Shown: in pieces, positions 33,654-44,850 of the stretch
Layout: each line of letters starts with the position of its first letter
Numbering within the stretch: the first letter of the stretch is position 1
From: Poa pratensis
Lineage: Eukaryota > Streptophyta > Magnoliopsida > Poales > Poaceae
Length of the DNA stretch: 64,000 nt
Direction of reading: 5' to 3'
NCBI GenBank assembly: GCA_947311845.1
Contig: CAMZMU010000040.1
Span: forward strand, 51,607,557-51,671,556
Notes under the pieces: generated by a model
What the model saw: the letters and a program-made list of their open reading frames with translations, nothing else
Databases searched by the model: none
What the model was told of the DNA's origin: nothing
Position numbers and translations under genes: made by a program

Positions 33654-35792
33654 CTAGCCGATGTAGTACATGGGGTCGGGCAGCTTGAAGGTGCGGGTGC
33701 CCTCGGGCGCGCCGAGGATGTCGCTCCACTGGTCGCCGATGTTGCCGACGATGACGTACCCGGCGTCCTGCAGCTTCTGCCTCTCGCCGGACTTGTACAC
33801 AACGGAGGAGCCCTTGAACCCGGGCTGCTTCAGCACCAGATTCATCCACCCGGAGTAGCCCTGCCTGCGGAGGTTGGTCTCGGTGATGGCCCTCTGAACC
33901 TCGGGCCGGCCTGTGATGAACAACGGCTTCACGCCGATCGATATCAGCTTGTTGTACAGCCGCTTCGTCTCTGGCAGGGCAGGCGCGCTCCCCTCCAGCA
34001 CGTACTCGTTGTTGCTCGTCGCGTTGAACGGCTTAGCTCTGCACGCGTACACACCACAATGGATTAACGACACACACTTTAACAATAACCTCACAGGTAC
34101 ATATCATATAATATAACAATTCTACTAAAAAACATTACAAAAATTACAATTACGTGTGCAACAGTACATTTACCGCGAGACCTCAAAGTTGATTTTGCAT
34201 CTGTGTGTTTCTACATGAGCACGTACTCCCTCCGTTCGGAATTACTTGTCTCAAAGTTGGATGTATCTAGGTCACTCATTTCAGAGACAACTAATTCCGA
34301 ACGGAGGGAGTAGGTGTCAACGAACAGAGACCAATGATAACGTGATCAAGTGGATGGTATAAACTAATCCAGACAACACATATACTGACAAAATAAACTC
34401 GCCGTCTCGATCACGCCACTATTTGATGGACAAACCGATGTCAGACTTGCCACTTTTAAAATCTTGTAGATTGTAGTACTTAATATCATCGTGCAGCTCA
34501 CTCACTCACCCACATTGTATGCATCATTATGTTATACGGCTACTGTTTTAGCTTCACTATGGAGTTTTGAACTTTCAACCTGAATATTCAATAAAAGGTT
34601 GATCCCTTCATGGTTATGGCGAAAGAAAGTGTTTGAGATGAGCTAGATGACATGCCATAAATATGTTTTCTTTCTTTCTTTTTTGTTTTCAAACTCGATG
34701 TTGCACTTATTTGTTTCTTTGGAAATAAACTATCATAAGGATTTATTCCAATATTGACCAATTCCATTTTTCGTTTTAGGTATGGTTGAGTTTAATTATC
34801 TTGTAGTGCACTAGACTGTCTATATTTTTGTTATGCCCACATACGCGCTAGCCGCGTCGTGTGCACACACACAGACACGCTAGGATGTTTACAGAAAAAT
34901 ATTTCAGACTTTCCAATATTAATGATTGCGTGTTCTCTTGAAAAAATCACAAAGAAATATACAGACATGTAGCCAAGTGGACGATAGATATCGGCCATCA
35001 CACGCACAACACGTCACTGTCTCTAACTGGCATGGCATATGTCATTTTGACAGGGCATATGTCTCTATGTTTTGCGATGACTAGCATATGTCCAAATCCT
35101 ACCTTTTTGTTTCCACTTTAAGTTTAATATATTTGCCCCTTTTATCCATGAGAGATCCAAATGCTATAGACGCTTATGGTGCTGTCGTGTTAACCATATT
35201 TTGAAGTTATCTTTTACATGTAGTAGCAGTCAGATTTTACTTTATTTGAACGACACGATAAGTTGCTCAAATGCAGCTCCAAAAATAGCAAGCTCTATAT
35301 CTTTTTTTCGATAAAGGCAAGCACTATATCTATGCACACGTACACGGTTCATATCTAATGCACGTACCCGAAGCCGTGCTTGGCGAAGTAGGGGATGTTG
35401 GAGAGGGTGGTCTCGTCGACGTCAAACACCCACACCTCCTTGCCGTTGCCGGCGAGCTTGAGGGTGTCGACGTAGGCGAGGGCCTCGTCGATGACGACCT
35501 TGGAGTCCCGGCGATAGTGGCTGCCGAGCATGTAGTGCCCCACGTAGTCCTCGCAGTTGGCCGGGATCGTCTTCCAGTCGCGGACGTTGTGAGCCTCGAC
35601 GCCGAGCATCCAGCTGTCGCACGGCACGCCGGCGACGCTCCCCAGCTCCCGGCCTGAGCCCCGCAGCGGCCTTAACGGGTGGATGACCTGGCGCAACATG
35701 GTGGCCGCTGCCGATGACGGCATCTCCCACGCTCTGCAGGAGGAGCCCACGAGAGCCATGCCGACCAGGAAGAGCATCGTAGCCATTGCCAT
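33654..35792 (-). CDS. Class B acid phosphatase / vegetative storage protein-like, copy B
   Basis: Two exons, 35368-35792 and 33654-34038, join in phase 2 (FG|AKPFNA) for 269 aa. The start is MAMATMLFLV (ATG at 35790-35792), the position equivalent to copy A. It has a signal peptide of about 21 residues, HAD motif I FDVDETT (Asp124, Asp126), and later ITGRPEVQR, KSGERQKL, GNIGDQWSDILG and the C-terminus KLPDPMYYIG. The 1329-bp intron lacks the LINE of copy A but holds a Stowaway MITE and a 14-bp micro-insertion. It is a tandem paralogue in the same orientation. Motifs differ slightly (DIDETS versus DVDETT). It looks intact and should be a secreted or vacuolar acid phosphatase or storage protein. 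Confidence 0.9.
34226..34310. mobile_element. Stowaway MITE in the copy B intron, 85 bp
   Basis: TIRs CTCCCTCCGTTCGGAATTA and its complement at the right end, TA at 34224-34225 and 34311-34312. Absent from the copy A intron. Confidence 0.9.
35303..35316 (-). mobile_element. 14-bp micro-insertion with 15-bp target-site duplication
   Basis: The insert TTTTTTCGATAAAG matches only the last bases of the LINE family 3' end (CTTTATCG plus A-tail on the minus strand). It is flanked by GCAAGCTCTATATCT (35288-35302) and GCAAGCACTATATCT (35317-35331). Copy A lacks both the insert and the second copy. Confidence 0.8.
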
Positions 35793-35847
35793 TGTTGCTT
35801 GTGCTTCTTGAGCTGCAATGTGCAGAGTTGTGTGTGTGATTAGCCTG

Positions 35848-35855
35848 TTAAATAG
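35848..35855 (-). promoter_or_regulatory. TATA box of acid phosphatase copy B
   Basis: CTATTTAA in gene orientation, inside the string conserved with copy A, 56 bp upstream of the ATG. Confidence 0.6.
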
Positions 35856-36080
35856 GATTGCTACAAGAGGGTGTGTCAACTTGACAGAGACTAACTGACA
35901 AAGGAGGGGTTGGTGATAATGTTGGCGTCGCATTCAGGGCGTGGAACATGCGATATTTTGTATGATTAGCTACGCGGTTAAGCGGGGCGGATAGGCTGTC
36001 GATCGAGATGCGGGCGTACCAGTAAGCTATTCATATATTTGCTCTAGAGCACAGTCAGTTTGTGGACAGCAAGTAGAGAG

Positions 36081-36598
36081 TAGGGCTGGAATTAAAACTC
36101 AAAACTCGCGAGTTAAACGAGTAGCTCGGAACTCGATTCGGCTTGACACGAACTCGTTGCTAAACGAGCCGAGCCGAGTTTTTATTTTAGACGCTAAACG
36201 AGTTCGAGTTAAACGAGCCGAGTTCCGAGCTATTCGTTTAGCTCGTTTAACTCGGTAAAAGAAAATCGTTACAATTATTCTTGTCTTTGTGAATTATTTT
36301 ACCTGATTATCATAGTTTAACGACTAGATATACTTTATATTGCCATAGATTATTTTGTTAATTGCATCATACATGCCCAAATAATTAGAAAAATATACAT
36401 AAAATCTATTATAATGCGTGTTAACAGTTTTACCGAGCTAAACGAGTTAAACGAGTAAACTCACGAGTTTAGCGAGCCGAACCGAGTTCTAATTTTGAAC
36501 TCGTTTGTTAAACAAGCCAAGCCAAGCCAAGCTCCTAATTGACCGAGCTTGAACGAGTCGAGCCGAGCTGGCTCGGCTCGGCTCGAATTTCAGGCTTA
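36081..36598. mobile_element. hAT-type MITE, 518 bp, upstream of copy B
   Basis: Ends TAGGGCTGGAATTAAAACTC and (complement) TAAGCCTGAAATTCGAG form short inverted repeats, with 8-bp duplication GTAGAGAG at 36073-36080 and 36599-36606. The interior is rich in repeated AAACGAGTTCGAG / GAGCCGAG motifs. The matching site upstream of copy A (near 29390) has a single, uninterrupted GTAGAGGG. Confidence 0.87.
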
Positions 36599-37118
36599 GT
36601 AGAGAGCCAGTAAGCTATGCAGAATTGTACAGCTGCAATTCAGTCGGCACAATGTCAGCCTAGTGGGCGTCGGTTGTGGACCCTGGGCGAAACTAAAACA
36701 CAGGCCTTCAATTTATATAAATATCAGTAATCAGTATGTTTAAGAACAGAGAAGGCCGGCCAGTTGGAGTTGGAGGTGAGGGTCGAGCTCGTGTAGGTTG
36801 CCGGTGCATGGACGGCGGCGTGGTTCCACGCGGTTGCGCGGTAGGCGGCGGTGTGTACTGATGTGGCCGAAACGAGCGTGCTTTCCGTCGCTACGGGCCT
36901 ACGGCTGTGTACATGGGGATCGGTGGTTTTTTTTGTTTTTGTTTCTGAGGGAAGTCCCTTGCTGCGTTTGCTAATTGGCCCGAGTTCTGCTGGCCCATGT
37001 ACTTGGTCTGGGCTGCTGGATCCTAAACTTTCTAAAATATAACCGAAAGAAATACCTATCCTATATGGGCCAGGCTTGTTCTTCGCTTGATCGTAGTACT
37101 TTCGCAAAATCTGGTATA

Positions 37119-37280
37119 CTCCCCTCCCTCCAATCCATATTAATAGCCGCTGAATTCCCATAAAAAAAGCCGCTGAATAGAATGTATATAACATTATATT
37201 AATTATCGTTAAATCTAGAATATCTAGCTCTAAAACATAGATATATCCGATTTCGTGGCATTAATATGGATCAGAGGGAG
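37119..37280. mobile_element. Stowaway-like MITE, 162 bp
   Basis: Left end CTCCCCTCCCTCCAATCCAT, right end ATGGATCAGAGGGAG, flanked by TA (37117-37118 and 37281-37282). A CCATATTAATAG / ATTAATATGG inverted extension is visible. Confidence 0.75.
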
Positions 37281-37289
37281 TAGCTCACA

Positions 37290-37357
37290 AATGTAAGAAG
37301 TTCTCCCGTTTCGCGCACTCGTGAATGTAAGAAGTTCTCCCGTTTCGCGCACTCGTG
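37290..37357. repeat. 34-bp tandem duplication
   Basis: Two adjacent identical copies, 37290-37323 and 37324-37357, each beginning AATGTAAGAAGTTCTCCCGT. Not seen in the paralogous flank near 32.28 kb. Confidence 0.85.
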
Positions 37358-37482
37358 AATTTCGTGGTTGGTAGTTCTTCCACTCATCGGAACTTCGAAG
37401 TAGTCATTTATCCTTTTTTTTAAACCATTTGGATCCACGCCCTCAATAGGATCTTGGTCACTTCGATCCATGCGTTGCCATT

Positions 37483-39048
37483 AGGTGCTTGCATCCTTAG
37501 TTTTGATGTTGCAATTTTCTCTGGTTTGCACCCTAGGCGTGAAGTACATATTCATCGCGAGATAGAATCAAGCGGATATGTATTCCATCTTACATGATTC
37601 GGGATTTATGTTTCAGATCCTAACTCATTGTTTTGTCAGCCTTTGGGTTTCTATCAAATGGCATCCAATTTCATGGCGTAACAAATTTCGTATTCCAGAT
37701 TAATGTGAACAATTAGTTGGTTTAAGAAATGAATGATGTGTAGCTTGCATGCCATGATTAATAAATATTAGTGGAGATGTCATGGACAATGGATTGGTTA
37801 AGAGAAAGAATAATGTGGATAGTTTGTATGTCGATATAGAAAAAATCATTAATACATATTATTGGAATTTTATTTTATAAAAGATACAAATATTCCACCT
37901 CAGTCGGTTTCCAGCGCAACGTAGCGCACACCACGCATAAGTTACAAGGCTAAATATGGAGTTATGAACTTGGCCAGTGATGGCAACCAGTGGCCCGCTT
38001 ACTCTTTGAGCCTTTGACATACTGTAATGGCGAGATGTAGTGCATTCTGGCAGCCTGGGCTAAATGATTTGGGGGCCTAGATTTTGGCGGCCGCTGACTC
38101 CAATGAGCAGAAACAAAAAAAAGGGAGATGGTCATATACCCCCTCTGATCCGTTAAAATTGTCGCGGGGAAACAACCAACCAAGTACAGCTTGTATGCAT
38201 AACCTCCGAAAGTATTTTTTTTTTGGGTCGGAGGGAGTATCTTAATTTTAAAGATATTCTAGCAAAGCACAAAAGAACAAAGACAGCTTGACTTGTAACC
38301 ATACTGGTGGAGCTCGAACAAGACCTTACTGGAGTTTAATCTGCCAAATCGTGGTACACAATGTCCACATAAACATATGCCAACTTTTACATGTAAGTAA
38401 AAACTTCTAACGCTTTAGTAGTAAATAAATTTTCTATTCAGAATTGTGGCCGGCTGTGGATGCCATGAGAATTAGGCTAAACCCCTCACGATCAGTTAAC
38501 GTCCGTGGCTTGAGATTAAAAAATGGAACCGATTAGACACGAGAAGCGTACGAAAGGGAATATAATGACTGCGCGCCCGATTTTTGTTTCACGCACACAA
38601 AAAAATTCCAATTTACACGTAGGAGCGCTAAAACCAAATGCTAGCTAGCTAGCTTACTACAGTAGAAACAACGACGTGTCGTTTCCAGCAAACAAAATCA
38701 ATGGATCCACAAGTTCCATGGCTGATGAGTTTCCATCCGTTGGAGCTTTCAGTACTGTCGGGTAATAGCACCGCAAGACTTGGAGGTAGCACCCACTTAT
38801 TTTGATTGGGCTTGCTCGATCAATCTCCCGGAAGGGACGACGGCGACGTTCGACTTTTGTCGTGCGCTGCGTGACAATTCCAAGCCTAATTAAGATGCTC
38901 AATGGGAATAGTTGTAGTAAGAGGTTCAGTGGGCGACCTTACACATTTGTGCATTTTTAGATAAAGACACATTTGTGCATGAGTATAGGGTTCAAAGTTC
39001 CAACAAAATTTTGTTAGATATGCCTTTTTTTGAAAAAATAGTTCTGTA
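37483..39048. other. Intergenic sequence
   Basis: No gene was recognised. A degenerate MITE-like segment may lie at about 38136-38238 (ends TACCCCCTCTGATCCG and GGTCGGAGGGAGTA). Confidence 0.4.
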
Positions 39049-39172
39049 CTTCCTCCGTTCACAAAAGGATGTCTCAACCTATCTGAAATTTACATGTATC
39101 TAGACATAATTTAGTGTGTAGATACATGCAAATTTGAACTAGGTTGAGACATCTTTTTGTGAACGGAGAGAG
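39049..39172. mobile_element. Stowaway MITE, 124 bp
   Basis: TIRs CTTCCTCCGTTCACAAAAGG and its near complement, TA at 39047-39048 and 39173-39174. Confidence 0.85.
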
Positions 39173-39174
39173 TA

Positions 39175-40720
39175 TTAAATAATTTGTGATATGTTTATAC
39201 AATCTTGCAAGACACTCTCCATCACGCAGGATGGAATCTGACCTTGCATAACCCCACAACACAACTCTCTATGCCCCAAGTGGGCCAGGTTATGAGCAAC
39301 CTCATTAGCCTTTCTACTTACATGAGCTAACTTAATCATTCTCCCTTCCGGCTTCGATTTTTAAAATCCTTCACGATGATACTCATCGGCGATCTATCGT
39401 CAGCCCCAGGATCAAAGATTTTTATAACAGAAATACAGCCAGTTTCAATGACCAAATTTTACACAGTGATGTTGGCTGCAATTTTCAAACTCGCCAAGCA
39501 AGCAATGGCTTCACCCATTTCTGCTGAAATGCAGCGGGTAATTACATCCCAGGCCGAGAAATGGCTTCAAATTTATGAATAAGCAAGACATCCCATGGGT
39601 TAAAATCATTTGGCAAGCCCACTATGGACAAGGAAATCTCCCACAAACATCCAACCCATGTGGATCATTTTGGTGGAATGATTGTCTCTCTCTAATGGAC
39701 AAATTTCTATCACTATTTACCTGCTCAGTAGGAGCTGGGAACACTGTCAGACTGTGGAGAGATAATTGGTCTACACCTACTCTGTTGCAACACTACCCCC
39801 ATCTATGCTCCTATGCCGAAGACCAGAACACATCCTTGCTTCAAGCATTGCAGACCTACAACAGTGACTCTATATACAGCCTATTTCACTTGCCACTATC
39901 CCCGGAAGCTGCACAATAATGTATTTCACTAGAGACAATCTTCCAGAATAGAGGAATTGTTGAGACCAATGACACTTGGCAGCCCCCAGGTACCAAAACA
40001 AGTTTCTCTAGCAGCAGGATATATAAAGAGCTTTCACCAAATCCCACTGCTCCCCTACCCTTCAAATGGAATTGGAATCATGTGTTTTGCCAAAACACAA
40101 ATTCTTTTTCTGGCTACTATTACAAGACAGACTGAATACTAGAGATTTGCTCACAAGGAAAAAATTACATGTGGATTCAAAAGAATGTGTCTTATGTGAG
40201 GACTGCCCCAATGAGGATATGATGCACCTCTTCTTTAGGTGTGACTTTAGCCAGATTTTTTGGTGGTCTCTTAATATTGAATGGAATAACGATCTGGAAC
40301 TATATGATCTGTTAATTGATGGAAGAACAACATATAGAACCATGTGCTACAAGGAAATTCTCATTTGCTCATCAGCCGGAGTGCCTGATATTTTTTGAAG
40401 AAAATTTTCACCTAGTTATGCATAGAGCTAAGCCTAGTCTCCAAGAAGGCATGTCCCAGTGGATTGATACTTTGTAATTATTTTGGCTGAACACTGAACT
40501 CTGCTTGTAAATATTTTATTTAATGGAAAAAGGAGAAAATTAAGCAGTAGGGATTTTTCCCTGCTGTTTTGCGCATCAAAAAAAAAGAATAAGGGGCTTG
40601 GCGCTGGTCGACCCACATCAATAATATTTGTTTTAAGAGCTAGAAAGTAAAAAATGTCACTAACGATAGTGGGACAAATATTTGACTGAGCCAAGATGGT
40701 GGATCTGAACTTCACAACAT
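39175..40720 (-). mobile_element. Degenerate LINE RNase H remnant, interrupted by a second LINE
   Basis: On the minus strand, 39583-39190 reads as a decayed RNase H domain (ISAEMGEAIACLASLKIAAN, then AHVSRKANEVAHNLAHLGH). A related upstream piece may lie at 40720-40594. The stops show it is old. The plus-strand LINE at 39584-40586 sits inside it. Confidence 0.6.
39584..40586 (+). mobile_element. 5'-truncated LINE (zf-RVT region), 1.0 kb
   Basis: The plus strand begins in QDIPWVKIIWQAHYGQGNLP, runs through GAGNTVRLWRDNWSTPT, and after stops and a frame change reaches the zf-RVT stretch KHKFFFWLLLQDRLNTRDLL ... CVLCEDCPNEDMMHLFFRC (40.08-40.26 kb). It ends in an A-run at 40578-40586. A 7-bp duplication, GAATAAG, is at 39577-39583 and 40587-40593. 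It resembles the LINE family at 13.6-15.4 kb. Confidence 0.8.
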
Positions 40721-40982
40721 TAGGAGCAAGCTTCTCTTGCTTCTATCTTCCTCTCATTACCTTTCGTTTTCCTTTTTTTTTTGCTTTGTGGAGACTAACT
40801 ATTTAGAATTCTTGGTAATTCTTCATGTGGCTGATGGATGGAAGACTAAACATTTCTCTTGTCATATACAAAGTTGAGATTACCCGTAGATCACAAACAC
40901 ATGGATGAGCTCTTGCACATATCTGAACTGCCTGTCGCCTCACAGCCTGTGAGTTGGATCGATATCGCATGCAACGCCCGTA

Positions 40983-42560
40983 CACTACAGGAACAGCGAC
41001 CTATGCCGACGGCTTTTTGTCGGGGCCGTTGGCATAGGGGTTGAGCTGGGTTGCGCAGCACATTGGCCGTCAGCATAGATAAACCGTCGGCGTAGAGGCT
41101 ATGTTTTTCTTTTTTTTTCCAATTTTTCATCTAATATGGAATAATTCATATATTTAAATCCGTAAATCGAAATTTAACAAATAAAATGTCTAAATTGTTT
41201 AGAAAATGAGAGGAATCCAAATATTACATCCATATAATCTTTTTATCATGTATATAACTTTTTGCAACATATTTTTGGTAATTGCTCAATATAAAAGTCA
41301 TTTTTTTTGGTACTTCAAAAATAAAAAAAATGATATTTATAAACATATTTTACAAATTGTTTATGGCAACAAAGTTTGCCATAGCAAGACACAACTATGT
41401 GTCAAATATGGACACTTTATCATAAATTATGGCCCAGGGTCCATTTTGACCTTTTTTATGGATAAAATATGGACACTTTATCACAAAAAGGTCAAAAAAT
41501 GAAATCCTTTTGCATGGAGTCCTTTTATGTGTACTAGTTGCTAGGAAGAATGATAAACTTGAGTTTTGAAAAAAATTACAAAAAACTTCTTCACGAAAAG
41601 GTGAATCATCTATAAAAATGTATAAGTTTCGAGTCAAATGACCAAGTTATGACCATTCCCGTGCCATAGTTTGTGATAATGTGCCCATATTTGACACATA
41701 GGTGTATCTTGTTATGGCAAACAATGTTGCAGAACTGAGTTTTTTCAAAATATTTTTATAAATATCATTTTTCCATTTTTAAGTGCCAAAATGACATTTT
41801 TGTGCAGCAAGTACAAAAAAATGTTGCAAAAAGTCATATACATGATACAAAAAATGATATGGATGGCATATTTGAATTCCTATCATTTTTCTAATCGACT
41901 TAGACATTTTATTTGTCAAATTTTGATTTATGGATTTAAAGATATGAATTATTCCATATTAAATGTAAAAAGAGAAAATAAAGTAAAATAAATTTTATTG
42001 TTATTTATTCAAAATATTATTACATAATCATTTTTACTTATTCAAACAAATTTTAAAATTTAAACAATGAAAAAGTGTAACATCGTAACTGAGGGGTTAA
42101 TATGATTGATAGGATACTAATATATCTGTAAGTTCTAACATCTCATTTGGAAGCTAATTTGAAAGGAACTCAAAAGTTAAACGTGTTTGGGTTGGAGCAA
42201 TTTGAGAATGGTTGACCGAATGGAAAGTTTGACCAGGGTAATTACTTTTGCCTATGATTAAGTGTGTAATTAGAGATTAAGTATGTGGCTAAGTGGAAAA
42301 TTTCGAAATAGAAATAAAATAGAATTTAAAAAGTTCAAAAAAATCAAAAAATTCAAAAAGTTAAAAATTATTGGAAAACCCTATGACGGAAAATACGCCG
42401 ACGGCCGGGCCGTCGGCACAGCCTACGCTGACAGCTTTTCTCTATGCCGACGGCTATTTGACCTATGCCTATAAGGACCTACGCCGACGAATTTATGCCG
42501 ACGACTGCCGTCGGCGTAGACTGTGCCGACGATTTTTGAGCTTTTGCCGTCGGCATAGTG
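40983..42560. mobile_element. CACTA-like element with large internal inverted repeat
   Basis: The left end is CACTACAGGAACAGCGACC followed by TATGCCGACGGC. The right end on the complement is CACTATGCCGACGGCAAAAG, as if 16 bp near the tip were lost. Many copies of TATGCCGACGGC / GCCGTCGGCATA cluster in both subterminal regions, as expected for CACTA elements. No matching 3-bp target duplication is present (GTA versus CAT), so one end is probably decayed. No transposase was found. The centre is AT-rich with two long inverted arms. Confidence 0.7.
41131..41964. repeat. Long imperfect inverted repeat, arms about 300 bp
   Basis: The left arm, 41131-41432, and right arm, 41661-41964, are imperfect reverse complements. 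Examples are TAATATGGAATAATTCATAT at the outer ends and CTATGTGTCAAATATGG at the inner ends. The spacer is about 230 bp. A transcript would fold into a long hairpin. Confidence 0.8.
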
Positions 42561-42973
42561 CATGCGTAGCACGCAGTAGCCTCCAGAGCCACGCCAGCTT
42601 CCAGGAACACTCGCGCAATCGATCGATCTCCACCTTCTCCGTTCACACTACCGATCGATCCTCTCCTTGGAACGAGCCGGTAGCCGGGAGCACGCGATCG
42701 AACCGTATGCTCCGTGTCGCCGGAGTTGAACCCGAGATAAATTAGAACACCAGTTGAGCTGCTAATTCCCTAACAAAAAGATAAAAACCAGCTCAGCTGT
42801 GCTCCACGGCTGCTTGGAGAAAACAAATTCGAATGATTCGACAGACTCGCTAGAAGATCGAAATGCTAAGAGACCAAGGAACAGCGACAGCGTACCCGCT
42901 CTCTTCTCATGTCAATTGTCCGATCGAGTCGTCATTGTTCAAGCTGGTAGCCTGGTATAGGACGTACGGGGAG
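42561..42973. other. Intergenic sequence between CACTA-like element and retroposon
   Basis: Mixed-composition sequence with GATCGATC-type strings. No gene was recognised. Confidence 0.4.
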
Positions 42974-42988
42974 ATCGATGGCGACTTT

Positions 42989-43917
42989 TTTTTTTTATAA
43001 GTATACGTATATATTTAAGTCAAAGACACAACGGGGTACAGAATATGTACACACATAAGAGAACGGTCCAGAAGGACACGCAGGCCCGAACACATTGCAG
43101 AAAAACCCCTAAGAAAGACAAAATTACATCGAAGTCCTTGGAGAACTCTGCACCACCTGGAACCAACCGCCGCTCGACTCCGGCGCCGGCAAGCTCGGCG
43201 AGAGAGAGAGACGGAGTCCAAGCACACCCCAGATTGAAGAAGCTCCATAGCCAGATCGGCGTTGTGAACCCCGAGAAGAAGCACCAGAGGCGCCCACATA
43301 TCGCTGTGGCACGCGGGTCGGGGACGATCCCCAAGCTCACCTTCAACCTTCAGAACCGGCTGCTCCCGTCGACGCCGTCGAGGAGCCGCACCAGATCCGC
43401 CTGCCGCAGACCACAAACCCAGCACGAACCACGTCACCGTCCAGACCACCGCTAGCCCCAGCAGGCCAACGGCCGCAGCTCCTGCACACAAACCTCCATC
43501 TTCCCGACGGCGCTGGAGGAGACGCCGCCATGACGCGGACGAAGAGGAGGACCAAAAGTCCCTAGCGAGATCCCCGCCGCGTCGACGAACTTGCCTGGAC
43601 ACAGAAGCTCCGCAGCACCCAGACGACGCAGCACGGCGACGTCGGGACGGATGCCCGGAGAAATTTATTCGACACGGCGGCGCCGGCATCAGCCGCACAC
43701 CGCCCCGAAAACCTAACCAACTAGCTACACCTAGACTAGTAGTATATAGATCCGGCCGGCGATTCAAACCCCCTCCCACCTCCGACGGCACCGAGGCCGA
43801 CGAAAGAGAGGAGGGCACCGGAATCGCCGGCGGAAAACGGAGTCGCCCCTTTTTCGCCTCTCCTTCTACTGTAGCGAGGGGAAAGTTGGGAGGAGAGAGT
43901 TAAAACCAGTCCAAGAC
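42989..43917 (-). mobile_element. GC-rich retroposon family R, copy 2
   Basis: 929 bp on the minus strand. The 5' end at 43917 includes CGCTACAGTAGAAGGAGAGG, matching copy 1, and the 3' A-tail is the T-run at about 42989-42996. A 15-bp duplication, ATCGATGGCGACTTT, is at 42974-42988 and 43918-43932. A 267-codon open frame on the minus strand (43818-43015) is arginine- and serine-rich with no recognised domain. It may be open only because of GC bias. Confidence 0.85.
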
Positions 43918-44599
43918 ATCGATGGCGACTTTAGTCTAGTTAACATAACAAGCCAACAGCCTGTGTAACGTACGCTAGGAAAAAAGGATTAAAAACTTAT
44001 TGGCAAACAGCGACATGTGGTTCGTCCCGATCGAGCTAGTAGACGAGTGAATGGAATTTCCACGTCATGCATAGTATTGTATGTCGATTGTGGCCAGTGT
44101 TCTCGAGATTTAGGAAGTGTTTTTTTTTGCCGTGGAGATTTAGCAAGTGTCCTCTAGGTTGAAAGCCAACGTCCGTTTCGGTGCCGTGAGGTGGAGGGGA
44201 GCTCCGGGTTCTCGTCGTGCGGGCTGGTAGTTACACTAGCAGGAAAAGGCCTTTTAGTGCCGCACCAAAAAGTCTTTCTGTGGCGCATGGTGGGTGCGCC
44301 ACTAAATCTTCGCCACAAAAATATTATTTCTGTGGCGCACGGTCCATGCGCCACAGAAAAGTGCAAGATTCTGTGGCGCACCCCCAAGTGTATGCCCCAC
44401 AGAAATATTTCTGTGGCGCACCCCACTACCATGCGCCACAAAAGTTTTTTTGAATTTCAAAAAAAAAGGGCGGCATCTAGATCTGGCCGCCGGAATTTCG
44501 CCGGAATTTCGAAATTTTGCCGGAATTTGCCCGGAGCTCGTCGGAGGCCGTGGTGCCCGTGGCCATGGCCGTAGGTGGATTGGTCGGTGGTGGGTGGAG

Positions 44600-44850
44600 G
44601 ATGGGGGTCACCGGAGGTGGTGGAGGAGGAGAAGGTCGCCGGAGGTGGTGGAGGAGGAGAAGGTCGCCGGAGGTGGGTGGAGGAGGGTCGCCGGAGGTGG
44701 TGGAGGAGGAGAAGGTCGCCGGAGGTGGGTGGAGGAGGGTCGACGGAGGTGGTGGTGGAGGAGGAGAAGCTCGCCGGAGGTGGTGGAGGAGGAGGAGGAG
44801 AAGCTCGCCGGAGGTGGTGGAGGAGGAGGAGGTCGCCGGAGTAGAGTTGA
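44600..44850. repeat. GGAGGTGG-rich minisatellite in the CACTA element
   Basis: About eight degenerate units built on TCGCCGGAGGTGGTGGAGG with short length variants. It translates as runs of Gly/Arg or Pro/Ser in different frames, none meaningful. Confidence 0.8.

Noticed and set aside
41131..41964. Two nested Stowaway-type MITEs instead of one inverted repeat
   Set aside because: There are no TA-flanked TIR ends; the arms are simply reverse complements around a 230-bp spacer.
43015..43818. 267-codon minus-strand frame as a protein-coding gene
   Set aside because: It lies inside a retroposon with target duplications, has no recognised domain, and the related copies do not keep an equivalent frame.
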